Shown piece after piece: positions 40,301 through 53,600 of a DNA stretch of 64,000 nt; position 1 is the stretch's first letter; the number at the start of each line of letters is the position of its first letter. This stretch comes from Taudactylus pleione. Taxonomy: Eukaryota; Chordata; Amphibia; Anura; Myobatrachidae. Position numbers and translations under genes: made by a program. The stretch is taken from positions 6,062,001 through 6,126,000 of the forward strand of contig JAUIMM010000202.1 in the NCBI GenBank assembly GCA_031769625.1. Reading direction: 5' to 3'. The notes beneath the pieces are model-generated. The model ran no database searches. It was not told the origin of the DNA and worked only from the letters and a program-made list of their open reading frames with translations.

Positions 40301-41750
40301 ACACTTCCTGCCAAAATACTGTGTATGCTTTGATCATCCAGAACTTTCATCCTACTGATCCTGGAGCTCCATGGGGTCCCACGTAGTGAACACTGTCATT
40401 CCTCTGCAAATGACTCATGTTTCTATCTTCTCAGCAAAAGACTCCTAAGTTCCATCTTGACTGTAGACAACATCAGCAGTGGAGAAGAAGGCCAGCCATT
40501 TACCTCTTGGCATCAGGGTGGAGACCAAACAGTGGTCAAAGAAAGATTCCTTCTATATTGGTGTACTCTACCGCTGTATTACGACACTTTATTATATTGT
40601 TTGGCATCATATTTACCTAATGTTATCTGTCGTAGCATTTTGTCCCTATATAAAATGTTGATGTATCACTGTTATGAATTGTTATCTGCTGCATTTTAAC
40701 TTTATGTTTAACATTGTTATATATGTTATACACTTTTTACCTGTATGACATAGTATAATGTGCTTATATTACCATTATGCATTGTCTATATTATTTGTAC
40801 TTTGCCGCAGTATTATGTTTTAATATTAAATTGTAATATAATAGTTATATGTTGTTGACTTAAGCATATTTGCCTCTGTATAAAGCATTGTTATGTATTA
40901 TGTTAATACAATGTTATCGTTTGCAAAAAAGTGTTCAATAAATTAATGTATTGTGTTTATACATTGTTGTGTTGGAGAAAATGGTCTTGATTCCCTGATT
41001 GGCTCAAAAATGTTCTAAATCTAAAATGGTGTTTCATAACTAGCTAAGCCTTAATCTTTACAGTTTGAGGTTTTCCAAAAAGGAGAAACAGTGCAAACGC
41101 ACCTGCTAAAGATCCAGCGATGGCGGCAAACCTCACGGAATGATCCTTCTTCTGACAGGTAAGTGCTACTAATGGAAGTCATCAAGCAGACACTTTCTGC
41201 CAAAATACTGTGTATGCTTTGATCATCCAGAACTTTCATCCTACTGATCCTGGAGCTCCATGGGGTCCCACGTAGTGAACACTGTCATTCCTCTGCAAAT
41301 GACTCATGTTTCTATCTTCTCAGCAAAAGACTCCTAAGTTCCATCTTGACTGAAGACAACATCAGCAGTGGAGAAGAAGGCCAGCCATTTACCTCTTGGC
41401 ATCAGGGTGGAGACCAAACAGTGGTCAAAGAAAGATTCCTTCTAAATTGGTGTACTCTACCGCTGTATTACGACACTTTATTATATTGTTTGGCATCATA
41501 TTTACCTAATGTCATCTGCCGTAGCATTTTGTCCCTATATAAAATGTTGATGTATCACTGTTATGAATTGTTATCTGCTGCATTTTAACTTTATGTTTAA
41601 CATTGTTATATATGTTATACACTTTTTACCTGTATGACATAGTATAATGTGCTTATATTACCATCATGCATTATCTATATTATTTGTACATTGCCGCAGT
41701 ATTATGTTTTAAGATTAAATTGTAATGTAATAGTTATATGTTGTTGACTT
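37305..41750 (+). repeat. 5-unit tandem duplication, second copy (units 43-47)
   Basis: Exactly 4446 bp, with every marker of units 38-42 in the same order and only a handful of differences seen by eye (for example TAATATTAAATTG near 40822). The last ~150 bp of unit 47 switch class (CATTATCTATA and AATGTAATAG instead of CATTGTCTATA and AATATAATAA). This places an exchange point between about 41590 and 41675. Confidence 0.9.
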
Positions 41751-43528
41751 AAGCATATTTGCCTCTGTATAAAGCATTGTTATGTATTATGTTAATACAA
41801 TGTTATCGTTTGCAAAAACGTGTTCAATAAATTAATGTATTGTGTTTATACACTGTTGTGTTGGAGAAAAGGGTCTTGATTCCCTGATTGGCTCAAAAAT
41901 GGTTTAAATTTAAAATGGTGTTTCATAACTAGCTAAGCCTTAATCTTTACAGTTTGAGGCTTTCCAAAAAGGAGAAACAGTGCAAACGCACCTGCTAAAG
42001 ATCCAGCGATGGCGGCAAACCTCACAGAATGATTCTTCTTCTGACAGATAAGTGCTACTAATGGACGTCATCTAGCAGACACTTCCTGCCAAAATACTGT
42101 GTATGCTTTGATCATCCAGAACTTTCATCCTACTGATCCTGGAGCTCCATGGGGTCCCACGTAGTGAACACTGTCATTCCTCTGCAAATGACTCATGTTT
42201 CTATCTTCTCAGCAAAAGACTCCTAAGTTCCATCTTGACTGTAGACAACATCAGCAGTGGAGAAGAAGGCCAGCCATTTACCTCTTGGCATCAGGTTGGA
42301 GACCAAACAGTGGTCAAAGAAAGATTCCTTCTATATTGGTGTACTCTACCGCTGTATTACGACACTTTATTATATTGTTTGGCATCATATTTACCTAATG
42401 TTATCTGTCGTAGCATTTTGTCCCTATATAAAATGTTGATGTATCACTGTTATGAATTGTTATCTGCTGCATTTTAACTTTATGTTTAACATTGTTATAT
42501 ATGTTATACACTTTTTACCTGTATGACATAGTATAATGTGCTTATATTACCATTATGCATTGTCTATATTATTTGTACTTTGCCGCAGTATTATGTTTTA
42601 AGATTAAATTGTAATATAATAGTTATATGTTGTTGACTTAAGCATATTTGCCTCTGTATAAAGCATTGTTATGTATTATGTTAATACAATGTTATCGTTT
42701 GCAAAAAAGTGTTCAATAAATTAATGTATTGTGTTTATACATTGTTGTGTTGGAGAAAATGGTCTTGATTCCCTGATTGGCTCAAAAATGTTCTAAATCT
42801 AAAATGGTGTTTCATAACTAGCTAAGCCTCAATCTTTACAGTTTGAGGTTTTCCAAAAAGGAGAAACAGTGCAAACGCACCTGCTAAAGATCCAGCGATG
42901 GCGGCAAACCTCACGGAATGATCCTTCTTCTGACAGGTAAGTGCTACTAATGGAAGTCATCAAGCAGACACTTTCTGCCAAAATACTGTGTATGCTTTGA
43001 TCATCCAGAACTTTCATCCTACTGATCCTGGAGCTCCATGGGGTCCCACGTAGTGAACACTGTCATTCCTCTGCAAATGACTCATGTTTCTATCTTCTCA
43101 GCAAAAGACTCCTAAGTTCCATCTTGACTGAAGACAACATCAGCAGTGGAGAAGAAGTCCAGCCATTTACCTCTTGGCATCAGGGTGGAGACCAAACAGT
43201 GGTCAAAGAAAGATTCCTTCTAAATTGGTGTACTCTACCGCTGTATTACGACACTTTATTATATTGTTTGGCATCATATTTACCTAATGTCATCTGCCGT
43301 AGCATTTTGTCCCTATATAAAATGTTGATGTATCACTGTTATGAATTGTTATCTGCTGCATTTTAACTTTATGTTTAACATTGTTATATATGTTATACAC
43401 TTTTTACCTGTATGACATAGTATAATGTGCTTATAATACCATCATGCATTGTCTATATTATTTGTACATTGCCGCAGTATTATGTTTTAAGATTAAATTG
43501 TAATATAATAGTTATATGTTGTTGACTT
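39973..43528 (+). repeat. Two-unit tandem duplication (units 46-47 and 48-49)
   Basis: Two 1778-bp halves (39973-41750, 41751-43528) share the CAAAAACGTG, CAGATAAGT and CTTCTATATTGG unit followed by the CTCACGGAATG, CATCAAGCAG and GACTGAAGAC unit. Differences include AATGATTCTTC (42031), ATCAGGTTGG (42291) and GAAGTCCAGCC (43154). This event is layered on the 5-unit duplication. Confidence 0.85.
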
Positions 43529-44411
43529 AAGCATATTTGCCTCTGTATAAAGCATTGTTATGTATTATGTTAACGCAATGTTATTGTTTGGAAAAAAAGT
43601 GTTCAATAGATTAATGTATTCTGTTTATACATTCTTATGTTGGAGAAAAGGGTCTTGATTCCCTGATTGGCTCAAAAATAGTTTAAATTTAAAATGGTGT
43701 TTCATAACTAGCTAAGCCTTAATCTTTAAAGTTTGAGGCTTTCCAAAAAGGAGAAACAGTGCAAACGCACCTGCTAAAGATCCAGCGATGGCGGCAAACC
43801 TCACAGAATGATCCTTCTTCTGACAGTTAAGTGCAACTAATGGACGTCATCTAGCAGACACTTCCTGCCAAAATACTGTGTATGCTTTGATCTTCCAGAA
43901 CTTTCATCCTACTGTTCCTGGAGCTCCATGGGGTCCCACGTAGTGAACACTGTCATTCCTCTGCAATTGACTCATGTTTCTATCTTCTCAGCAAAAGACT
44001 CCTAAGTTCCATCTTGACTGTAGACAACATCAGCAGTGGAGAAGAAGGCCAGCCATTTACCTCTTGGCATCAGGGTGGAGACAATACAGTGGTCAAAGAA
44101 AGATTCCTTCTAAATTGGTGTACTCTACCGCTATATTACGACACTTTATTATATTGTTTGGCATTTACCTAATGTTATCTGCCGTAGCATGTTGTCCCTA
44201 TATAAAATGTTGATGTATCACTGTTATGAATTGTTATCTGCTGCATTTTAACTTTATGTTTAACATTGTTATATATGTTATATACTTTTTAACTGTATGA
44301 CATAGTATAATGTGCTTATATTACCATCATGCATTATCTATATTATTTGTACATTGCCGCAGTATTATGTTTTAAGATTAAATTGTAATGTAATAGTTAT
44401 ATGTTGTTGAC
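43529..44411 (+). pseudogene. Unit 50: 5-bp deletion in block B
   Basis: TTTGGCATTTACC (about 44157-44169) replaces TTTGGCATCATATTTACC, shifting the block B frame. The 882-bp distance to the next unit is the shortest in the array. Also present are GACAATACAG for GACCAAACAG, TTATTGTTTGG for TTATCGTTTGG, and CTACTGTTCC for CTACTGATCC; the last two are shared with units 54, 61 and 66. Confidence 0.75.
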
Positions 44412-45298
44412 AAGCATATTTGCCTCTGTATAAAGCATTGTTATGTATTATGTTAATACAATGTTATCGTTTGCAAAAAAGTGTTCAATAAATTAATGTA
44501 TTGTGTTTCTACATTGTTGTGTTGGAGAAAAGGGTCTTGATTCCCTGATTGGCTCAAAAATGGTTTAAATTTAAAATGGTGTTTCATAACTAGCTAAGCC
44601 TTAATCTTTAAAGTTTGAGGCTTTCCAAAAAGGAGAAACAGTGCAAACGCACCTGCTAAAGATCCAGCGATGGCGGCAAACCTCACAGAATGATCCTTCT
44701 TCTGACAGGTAAGTGCTACTAATGGACGTCATCTAGCAGACACTTCCTCCCAAAATACTGTGTATGCTTTGATCATCCAGAACTTTCATCCTACTGATCC
44801 TGGAGCTCCATGGGGTCCCACGTAGTGAACACTGTCATTCCTCTGCAATTGACTTATGTTTCTATCTTCTCAGCAAAAGACTCCTAAGTTCCATCTTGAC
44901 TGTAGACAACATCAGCAGTGGAGAAGAAGGCCAGCCATTTACCTCTTGGCATCAGGGTGGAGACCAAACAGTGGTCAAAGAAAGATTCCTTCTAAATTGG
45001 TGTACTCTACCGCTATATTACGACACTTTATTATATTGTTTGGCATCATATTTACCTAATGTTATCTGCCGTAGCATGTTGTCCCTATATAAAATGTTGA
45101 TGTATCACTGTTATGAATTGTTATCTGCTGCATTTTAACTTTATGTTTAACATTGTTATATATGTTATATACTTTTTAACTGTATGACATAGTATAATGT
45201 GCTTATATTACCATCATGCATTATCTATATTATTTGTACATTGCCGCAGTATTATGTTTTAAGATTAAATTGTAATGTAATAGTTATATGTTGTTGAC

Positions 45299-47967
45299 AA
45301 GCATATTTGCCTCTGTATAAAGCATTGTTATGTATTATGTTAATACAATGTTATCGTTTGCAAAAAAGTGTTCAATAAATTAATGTATTGTGTTTCTACA
45401 TTGTTGTGTTGGAGAAAAGGGTCTTGATTCCCTGATTGGCTCAAAAATGGTTTAAATTTAAAATGGTGTTTCATAACTAGCTAAGCCTTAATCTTTAAAG
45501 TTTGAGGCTTTCCAAAAAGGAGAAACAGTGCAAACGCACCTGCTAAAGATCCAGCGATGGCGGCAAACCTCACAGAATGATCCTTCTTCTGACAGGTAAG
45601 TGCTACTAATGGACGTCATCTAGCAGACACTTCCTGCCAAAATACTGTGTATGCTTTGATCATCCAGAACATTCATCCTACTGATCCTGGAGCTCCATGG
45701 GGTCCCACGTAGTGAACACTGTCATTCCTCTGCAAATGACTCATGTTTCTATCTTCTCAGCAAAAGACTCCTAAGTTCCATCTTGACTGTAGACAAGATC
45801 AGCAGTGGAGAAGAAGGCCAGCCATTTACCTCTTGGCATCAGGGTGGAGACCAAACAGTGGTCAAGGAAAGATTCCTTCTAAATTGGTGTACTCTACCGC
45901 TGTATTACGACACTTTATTATATTGTTTGGCATCATATTTACCTAATGTTATCTGCCGTAGCATTTTGCCCCTATATAAAATGTTGATGTATGACTGTTA
46001 TGAATTGTTATCTGCTGCATTTTAACTTTGTGTTTAACATTGTTATATATGTTATACACTTTTTACCTGTATGACATAGTATAATGTGCTTATATTACCA
46101 TCATGCATTATCTATATTATTTGTACATTGCCGCAGTATTATGTTTTAAGATTAAATTGTAACATATTGGTTATATGTTGTTGACTTAAGCATATTTGCC
46201 TCTGTATAAAGCATTGTTATGTATTATGTTAATACAATGTTATCGTTTGCAAAAAAAGTGTTCAATAAATTAATGTATTGTGTTTATACATTGTTGTGTT
46301 GGAGAAAAGGGTCTTGATTCCATAATTGGCTCAAAAATAGTTTAAATTTAAAATGGTGTTTCATAACTAGCTAAGCCTTAATCTTTACAGTTTGAGGCTT
46401 TCCAAAAAGGAGAAACAGTGCAAACGCACCTGCTAAAGATCCAGCGATGGCGGCAAACCTCACGGAATGATCCTTCTTCTGACAGGTAAGTGCTACTAAT
46501 GGAAGTCATCAAGCAGACACTTTCTGCCAAAATACTGTGTATGCTTTGATCATCCAGAACTTTCATCCTACTGATCCTGGAGCTCCATGGGGTCCCACGT
46601 AGTGAACACTGTCATTCCTCTGCAAATGACTCATGTTTCTATCTTCTCAGCAAAAGACTCCTAAGTTCCATATTGACTGAAGACAACATCAGCAGTGGAG
46701 AAGAAGGCCAGCCATTTACCTCTTGGCATCAGGGTGGAGACCAAACAGTGGTCAAAGAAAGATTCCTTCTAAATTGGTGTACTCTACCGCTGTATTACGA
46801 CACTTTATTATATTGTTTGGCATCATATTTACCTAATGTCATCTGCCGTAGCATTTTGTCCCTATATAAAATGTTGATGTATCACTGTTATGAATTGTTA
46901 TCTGCTGCATTTTAACTTTATGTTTAACATTGTTATATATGTTATACACTTTTTACCTGTATGACATAGTATAATGTGCTTATATTACCATCATGCATTG
47001 TCTATATTATTTGTAAATTGCCGCAGTATTATGTTTTAAGATTAAATTGTAATATAATAGTTATATGTTGATGACTTAAGCATATTTGCCTCTGTATAAA
47101 GCATTGTTATGTATTATGTTAACACAATGTTATTGTTTGGAAAAAAAGTGTTCAATAGATTAATGTATTGTGTTTATACATTCTTATGTTGGAGAAAAGG
47201 GTCTTGATTCCCTGATTGGCTCAAAAATAGTTTAAATTTAAAATGGTGTTTCATAACTAGCTAAGCCTTAATCTTTAAAGTTTGAGGCTTTCCAAAAAGG
47301 AGAAACAGTGCAAACGCACCTGCTAAAGATCCAGCGATGGCGGCAAACCTCACAGAATGATCCTTCCTCTGACAGTTAAGTGCAACTAATGGACGTCATC
47401 TAGCAGACACTTCCTGCCAAAATACTGTGTATGCTTTGATCTTCCAGAACTTTCATCCTACTGTTCCTGGAGCTCCATGGGGTCCCACATAGTGAACACT
47501 GTCATTCCTCTGCAATTGACTCATGTTTCTATCTTCTCAGCAAAAGACTCCTAAGTTCCATCTTGACTGTAGACAACATCAGCAGTGGAGAAGAAGGCCA
47601 GCCATTTACCTCTTGGCATCAGGGTGGAGACCAAACAGTGGTCAAAGAAAGATTCCTTCTAAATTGGTGTACTCTACCGCTGTATTACGACACTTTATTA
47701 TATTGTTTGGCATCATATTTACCTAATGTCATCTGCCGTAGCATTTTGTCCCTATATAAAATGTTGATGTATCACTGTTATGAATTGTTATCTGCTGCAT
47801 TTTAACTTTATGTTTAACATTGTTATATATGTTATATACTTTTTAACTGTATGACATAGTATAATGTGCTTATATTACCATCATGCATTATCTATATTAT
47901 TTGTACATTGCCGCAGTATTATGTTTTAAGATTAAATTGTAATATAATAATTATATGTTGTTGACTT
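45299..47967 (+). repeat. Three-unit block (units 52-54) duplicated at units 64-66
   Basis: Markers shared with 55960-58626 at an offset of 10661 bp are TTTTGCCCCTATA and GTATGACTG with TTAACTTTGTG (unit 52), TAACATATT and TTCCATAATTGG with CTCACGGAATG (unit 53), and TTATTGTTTGG with CTACTGTTCC (unit 54). Unit 52 alone has GACAAGATC (Lys for Asn) and AGAACATTCATCC. Confidence 0.8.
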
Positions 47968-48855
47968 AAGCATATTTGCCTCTGTATAAAGCATTGTTAT
48001 GTATTATGTTAACACAATGTTATCGTTTGGAAAAAAAGTGTTCAATAGATTAATGTATTGTGTTTATACATTCTTATGTTGGAGAAAAGGGTCTTGATTC
48101 CCTGATTGGCTCAAAAATAGTTTAAATTTAAAATGGTGTTTCATAACTAGCTAAGCCTTAATCTTTACAGTTTGAGGCTTTCCAAAAAGGAGAAACAGTG
48201 CAAACGCACCTGCTAAAGATCCAGCGATGGCGGCAAACCTCACAGAATGATCCTTCTTCTGACAGGTAAGTGCTACTAATGGACGTCATCTAGCAGACAC
48301 TTCCTGCCAAAATACTGTGTATGCTTTGATCTTCCAGAACTTTCATCCTACTGATCCTGGAGCTCCATGGGGTCCCAGGTAGTGAACACTGTCATTCCTC
48401 TGCAATTGACTCATGTTTCTATCTTCTCAGCAAAAGACTCCTAAGTTCCATCATGACTGTAGACAACATCAGCAGTGGAGAAGAAGGCCAGCCATTTACC
48501 TCTTGGCATCAGGGTGGAGACCAAACAGTGGTCAAAGAAAGATTCCTTCTAAATTGGTGTACTCTAGCGCTGTATTACGACACTTTATTATATTGTTTGG
48601 CATCATATTTACCTTATGTTATCTGCCGTAGCATGTTGTCCCTATATAAAATTTTGATGTATCACTGTTATGAATTGTTATCTGCTGCATTTTAACTTTA
48701 TGTTTAACATTGTTATATATGTTATACACTTTTTACCTATATGACATAGTATAATGTGCTTATATTACCATTATGCATTATCTATATTATTTGTACATTG
48801 CCGCAGTATTATGTTTTAAGATTAAATTGTAATGTAATAGTTATATGTTGTTGAC
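47968..48855 (+). repeat. Unit 55, twin of unit 63
   Basis: It shares CCATCATGAC, ACTCTAGCGCTG, ACCTTATGTT and AAAATTTTGATG with the unit at 55072-55959, an offset of 7104 bp (8 units). The donor differs: CAGGTAAGT here, CAGTTAAGT in unit 63. The two therefore exchanged the intron-like part with other classes after duplication. The stretch CCCAGGTAG replaces CCCACGTAG here. Confidence 0.75.
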
Positions 48856-49744
48856 AAGCATATTTGCCTCTGTATAAAGCATTGTTATGTATTATGTTAA
48901 TACAATGTTATCGTTTGCAAAAAAGTGTTCAATAAATTAATGTATTGTGTTTCTACATTGTTGTGTTGGAGAAAAGGGTCTTGATTCCCTGATTGGCTCA
49001 AAAATGGTTTAAATTTAAAATGGTGTTTCATAACTAGCTAAGCCTTAATCTTTACAGCTTGAGGCTTTCCAAAAAGGAGAAACAGTGCAAACGCACCTGC
49101 TAAAGATCCAGCGATGGCGGCAAACCTCACAGAATGATCCTTCTTCTGACAGATAAGTGCTACTAATGGACGTCATCTAGCAGACACTTCCTGCCAAAAT
49201 ACTGTGTATGCTTTGATCATCCAGAACTTTCATCCTACTGATCCTGGAGCTCCATGGGGTCCCACGTAGTTAACACTGTCATTCCTCTGCAAATGACTCA
49301 TGTTTCTATCTTCTCAGCAAAAGACTCCTAAGTTCCATCTTGACTGTAGACAACATCAGCAGTGGAGAAGAAGGCCAGCCATTTACCTCTTGGCATCAGG
49401 GTGGAGACCAAACAGTGGTCAAAGAAAGATTCCTTCTATATTGATGTACTCTACCGCTGTATTACGACACTTTATTATATTGTTTGGCATCATATTTACC
49501 TAATGTTATCTGTCGTAGCATTTTGTCCCTATATAAAATGTTGATGTATCACTGTTATGAATTGTTATCTGCTGCATTTTAACTTTATGTTTAACATTGT
49601 TATATATGTTATACACTTTTTACCTGTATGACATAGTATAATGTGCTTATATTACCATTATGCATTGTCTATATTATTTGTACTTTGCCGCAGTATTATG
49701 TTTTAAGATTAAATTGTAATATAATAGTTATATGTTGTTGACTT

Positions 49745-50628
49745 AAGCATATTTGCCTCTGTATAAAGCATTGTTATGTATTATGTTAATACAATGTTAT
49801 CGTTTGCAAAAAAGTGTTCAATAAATTAATGTATTGTGTTTATACATTGTTGTGTTGGAGAAAATGGTCTTGATTCCCTGATTGGCTCAAAAATGTTCTA
49901 AATCTAAAATGGTGTTTCATAACTAGCTAAGCCTTAATCTTTACAGTTTGAGGTTTTCCAAAAAGGAGAAACAGTGCAAACGCACCTGCTAAAGATCCAG
50001 CGATGGCGGCAAACCTCACGGAATGATCCTTCTTCTGACAGGTAAGTGCTACTAATGGAAGTCATCAAGCAGACACTTTCTGCCAAAATACTGTGTATGC
50101 TTTGATCATCCAGAACTTTCATCCTACTGATCCTGGAGCTCCATGGGGTCCCACGTAGTGAGCACTGTCATTCCTCTGCAAATGACTCATGTTTCTATCT
50201 TCTCAGCAAAAGACTCCTAAGTTCCATCTTGACTGAAGACAACATCAGCAGTGGAGAAGGCCAGCCATTTACCTCTTGGCATCAGGGTGGAGACCAAACA
50301 GTGGTCAAAGAAAGATTCCTTCTAAATTGGTGTACTCTACCGCTATATGACGACACTTTATTATATTGTTTGGCATCATATTTACCTAATGTTATCTGCC
50401 GTAGCATGTTGTCCCTATATAAAATGTTGATGTATCACTGTTATGAATTGTTATCTGCTGCATTTTAACTTTATGTTTAACATTGTTATATATGTTATAT
50501 ACTTTTTAACTGTATGACATAGTATAATGTGCTTATATTACCATCATGCATTATCTATATTATTTGTACATTGCCGCAGTATTATGTTTTAAGATTAAAT
50601 TGTAATGTAATAGTTATATGTTGTTGAC
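49745..50628 (+). repeat. Unit 57 with in-frame 3-bp deletion in block B
   Basis: GTGGAGAAGGCC replaces GTGGAGAAGAAGGCC, removing one Glu codon from SSGEEGQP and keeping the frame. The 884-bp spacing reflects this. CTATATGACGAC (near 50343) also changes a Tyr codon to Asp. Confidence 0.7.
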
Positions 50629-53600
50629 AAGCATATTTGCCTCTGTATAAAGCATTGTTATGTATTATGTTAATACAATGTTATCGTTTGCAAAAAAGTG
50701 TTCAATAAATTAATGTATTGTGTTTCTACATTGTTGTGTTGGAGAAAAGGGTCTTGATTCCCTGATTGGCTCAAAAATGGTTTAAATTTAAAATGGTGTT
50801 TCATAACTAGCTAAGCCTTAATCTTTAAAGTTTGAGGCTTTCCAAAAAGGAGAAACAGTGCAAAAGCACCTGCTAAAGATCCAGCGATGGCGGCAAACCT
50901 CACAGAATGATCCTTCTTCTGACAGGTAAGTGCTACTAATGGACGTCATCTAGCAGACACTTCCTGCCAAAATACTGTGTATGCTTTGATCATCCAGAAC
51001 TTTCATCCTACTGATCCTGGAGCTCCATGGGGTCCCACATAGTGAACACTGTCATTCCTCTGCAATTGACTCATGTTTCTATCTTCTCAGCAAAAGACTC
51101 CTAAGTTCCATCTTGACTGTAGACAACATCAGCAGTGGAGAAGAAGGCCAGCCATTTACCTCTTGGCATCAGGGTGGAGACCAAACAGTGGTCAAAGAAA
51201 GATTCCTTCTAAATTGGTGTACTCTACCGCTATATTACGACACTTTATTATATTGTTTGGCATCATATTTACCTAATGTTATCTGCCGTAGCATGTTGTC
51301 CCTATATAAAATGTTGATGTATCACTGTTATGAATTGTTATCTGCTGCATTTTAACTTTATGTTTAACATTGTTATATATGTTATATACTTTTTAACTGT
51401 ATGACATAGTATAATGTGCTTATATTACCATCATGCATTATCTATATTATTTGTACATTGCCGCAGTATTATGTTTTAAGATTAAATTGTAATGTAATAG
51501 TTATATGTTGTTGACAAGCATATTTGCCTCTGTATAAAGCATTGTTATGTATTATGTTAATACAATGTTATCGTTTGCAAAAAAGTGTTCAATAAATTAA
51601 TGTATTGTGTTTCTACATTGTTGTGTTGGAGAAAAGGGTCTTGATTCCCTGATTGGCTCAAAAATGGTTTAAATTTAAAATGGTGTTTCATAACTAGCTA
51701 AGCCTTAATCTTTAAAGTTTGAGGCTTTCCAAAAAGGAGAAACAGTGCAAACGCACCTGCTAAAGATCCAGCGATGGCGGCAAACCTCACAGAATGATCC
51801 TTCTTCTGACAGGTAAGTGCTACTAATGGACGTCATCTAGCAGACACTTCCTGCCAAAATACTGTGTATGCTTTGATCATCCAGAACATTCATCCTACTG
51901 ATCCTGGAGCTCCATGGGGTCCCACGTAGTGAACACTGTCATTCCTCTGCAAATGACTCATGTTTCTATCTTCTCAGCAAAAGACTCCTAAGTTCCATCT
52001 TGACTGTAGACAACATCAGCAGTGGAGAAGAAGGCCAGCCATTTACCTCTTGGCATCAGGGTGGAGACCAAACAGTGGTCAAGGAAAGATTCCTTCTAAA
52101 TTGGTGTACTCTACCGCTGTATTACGACACTTTATTATATTGTTTGGCATCATATTTACCTAATGTCATCTGCCGTAGCATTTTGTCCCTATATAAAATG
52201 TTGATGTATCACTGTTATGAATTGTTATCTGCTGCATTTTAACTTTATGTTTAACATTGTTATATATGTTATACACTTTTTACCTGTATGACATAGTATA
52301 ATGTGCTTATATTACCATCATGCATTGTGTATATTATTTGTACATTGCCGCAGTATTATGTTTTAAGATTAAATTGTAATATAATAATTATATGTTGTTG
52401 ACTTAAGCATATTTGCCTCTGTATAAAGCATTGTTATGTATTATGTTAACACAATGTTATCGTTTGGAAAAAAAGTGTTCAATAGATTAATGTATTGTGT
52501 TTATACATTCTTATGTTGGAGAAAAGGGTCTTGATTCCCTGATTGGCTCAAAAATAGTTTAAATTTAAAATGGTGTTTCATAACTAGCTAAGCCTTAATC
52601 TTTAAAGTTTGAGGCTTTCCAAAAAGGAGAAACAGTGCAAACGCACCTGCTAAAGATCCAGCGATGGCGGCAAACCTCACAGAATGATCCTTCTTCTGAC
52701 AGTTAAGTGCAACTAATGGACGTCATCTAGCAGACACTTCCTCCCAAAATACTGTGTATGCTTTGATCATCCAGAACTTTCATCCTACTGATCCTGGAGC
52801 TCCATGGGGTCCCACGTAGTGAACACTGTCATTCCTCTGCAAATGACTCATGTTTCTATCTTCTCAGCAAAAGACTCCTAAGTTCCATCTTGACTGTAGA
52901 CAACATCAGCAGTGGAGAAGAAGGCCAGCCATTTACCTCTTGGCATCAGGGTGGAGACCAAACAGTGGTCAAAGAAAGATTCCTTCTAAATTGGTGTACT
53001 CTACCGCTGTATTACGACACTTTATTATATTGTTTGGCATCATATTTACCTAATGTTATCTGCCGTAGCATGTTGTCCCTATATAAAATGTTGATGTATC
53101 ACTGTTATGAATTGTTATCTGCTGCATTTTAACTTTATGTTTAACATTGTTATATATGTTATACACTTTTTACCTGTATGACATAGTATAATGTGCTTAT
53201 ATTACCATTATGCATTGTCTATATTATTTGTACTTTGCCGCAGTATTATGTTTTAAGATTAAATTGTAATATAATAGTTATATGTTGTTGACTTAAGCAT
53301 ATTTGCCTCTGTATAAAGCATTGTTATGTATTATGTTAACACAATGTTATTGTTTGGAAAAAAAGTGTTCAATAGATTAATGTATTGTGTTTATACATTC
53401 TTATGTTGGAGAAAAGGGTCTTGATTCCCTGATTGGCTCAAAAATAGTTTAAATTTAAAATGGTGTTTCATAACTAGCTAAGCCTTAATCTTTAAAGTTT
53501 GAGGCTTTCCAAAAAGGAGAAACAGTGCAAACGCACCTGCTAAAGATCCAGCGATGGCGGCAAACCTCACAGAATGATCCTTCTTCTGACAGTTAAGTGC

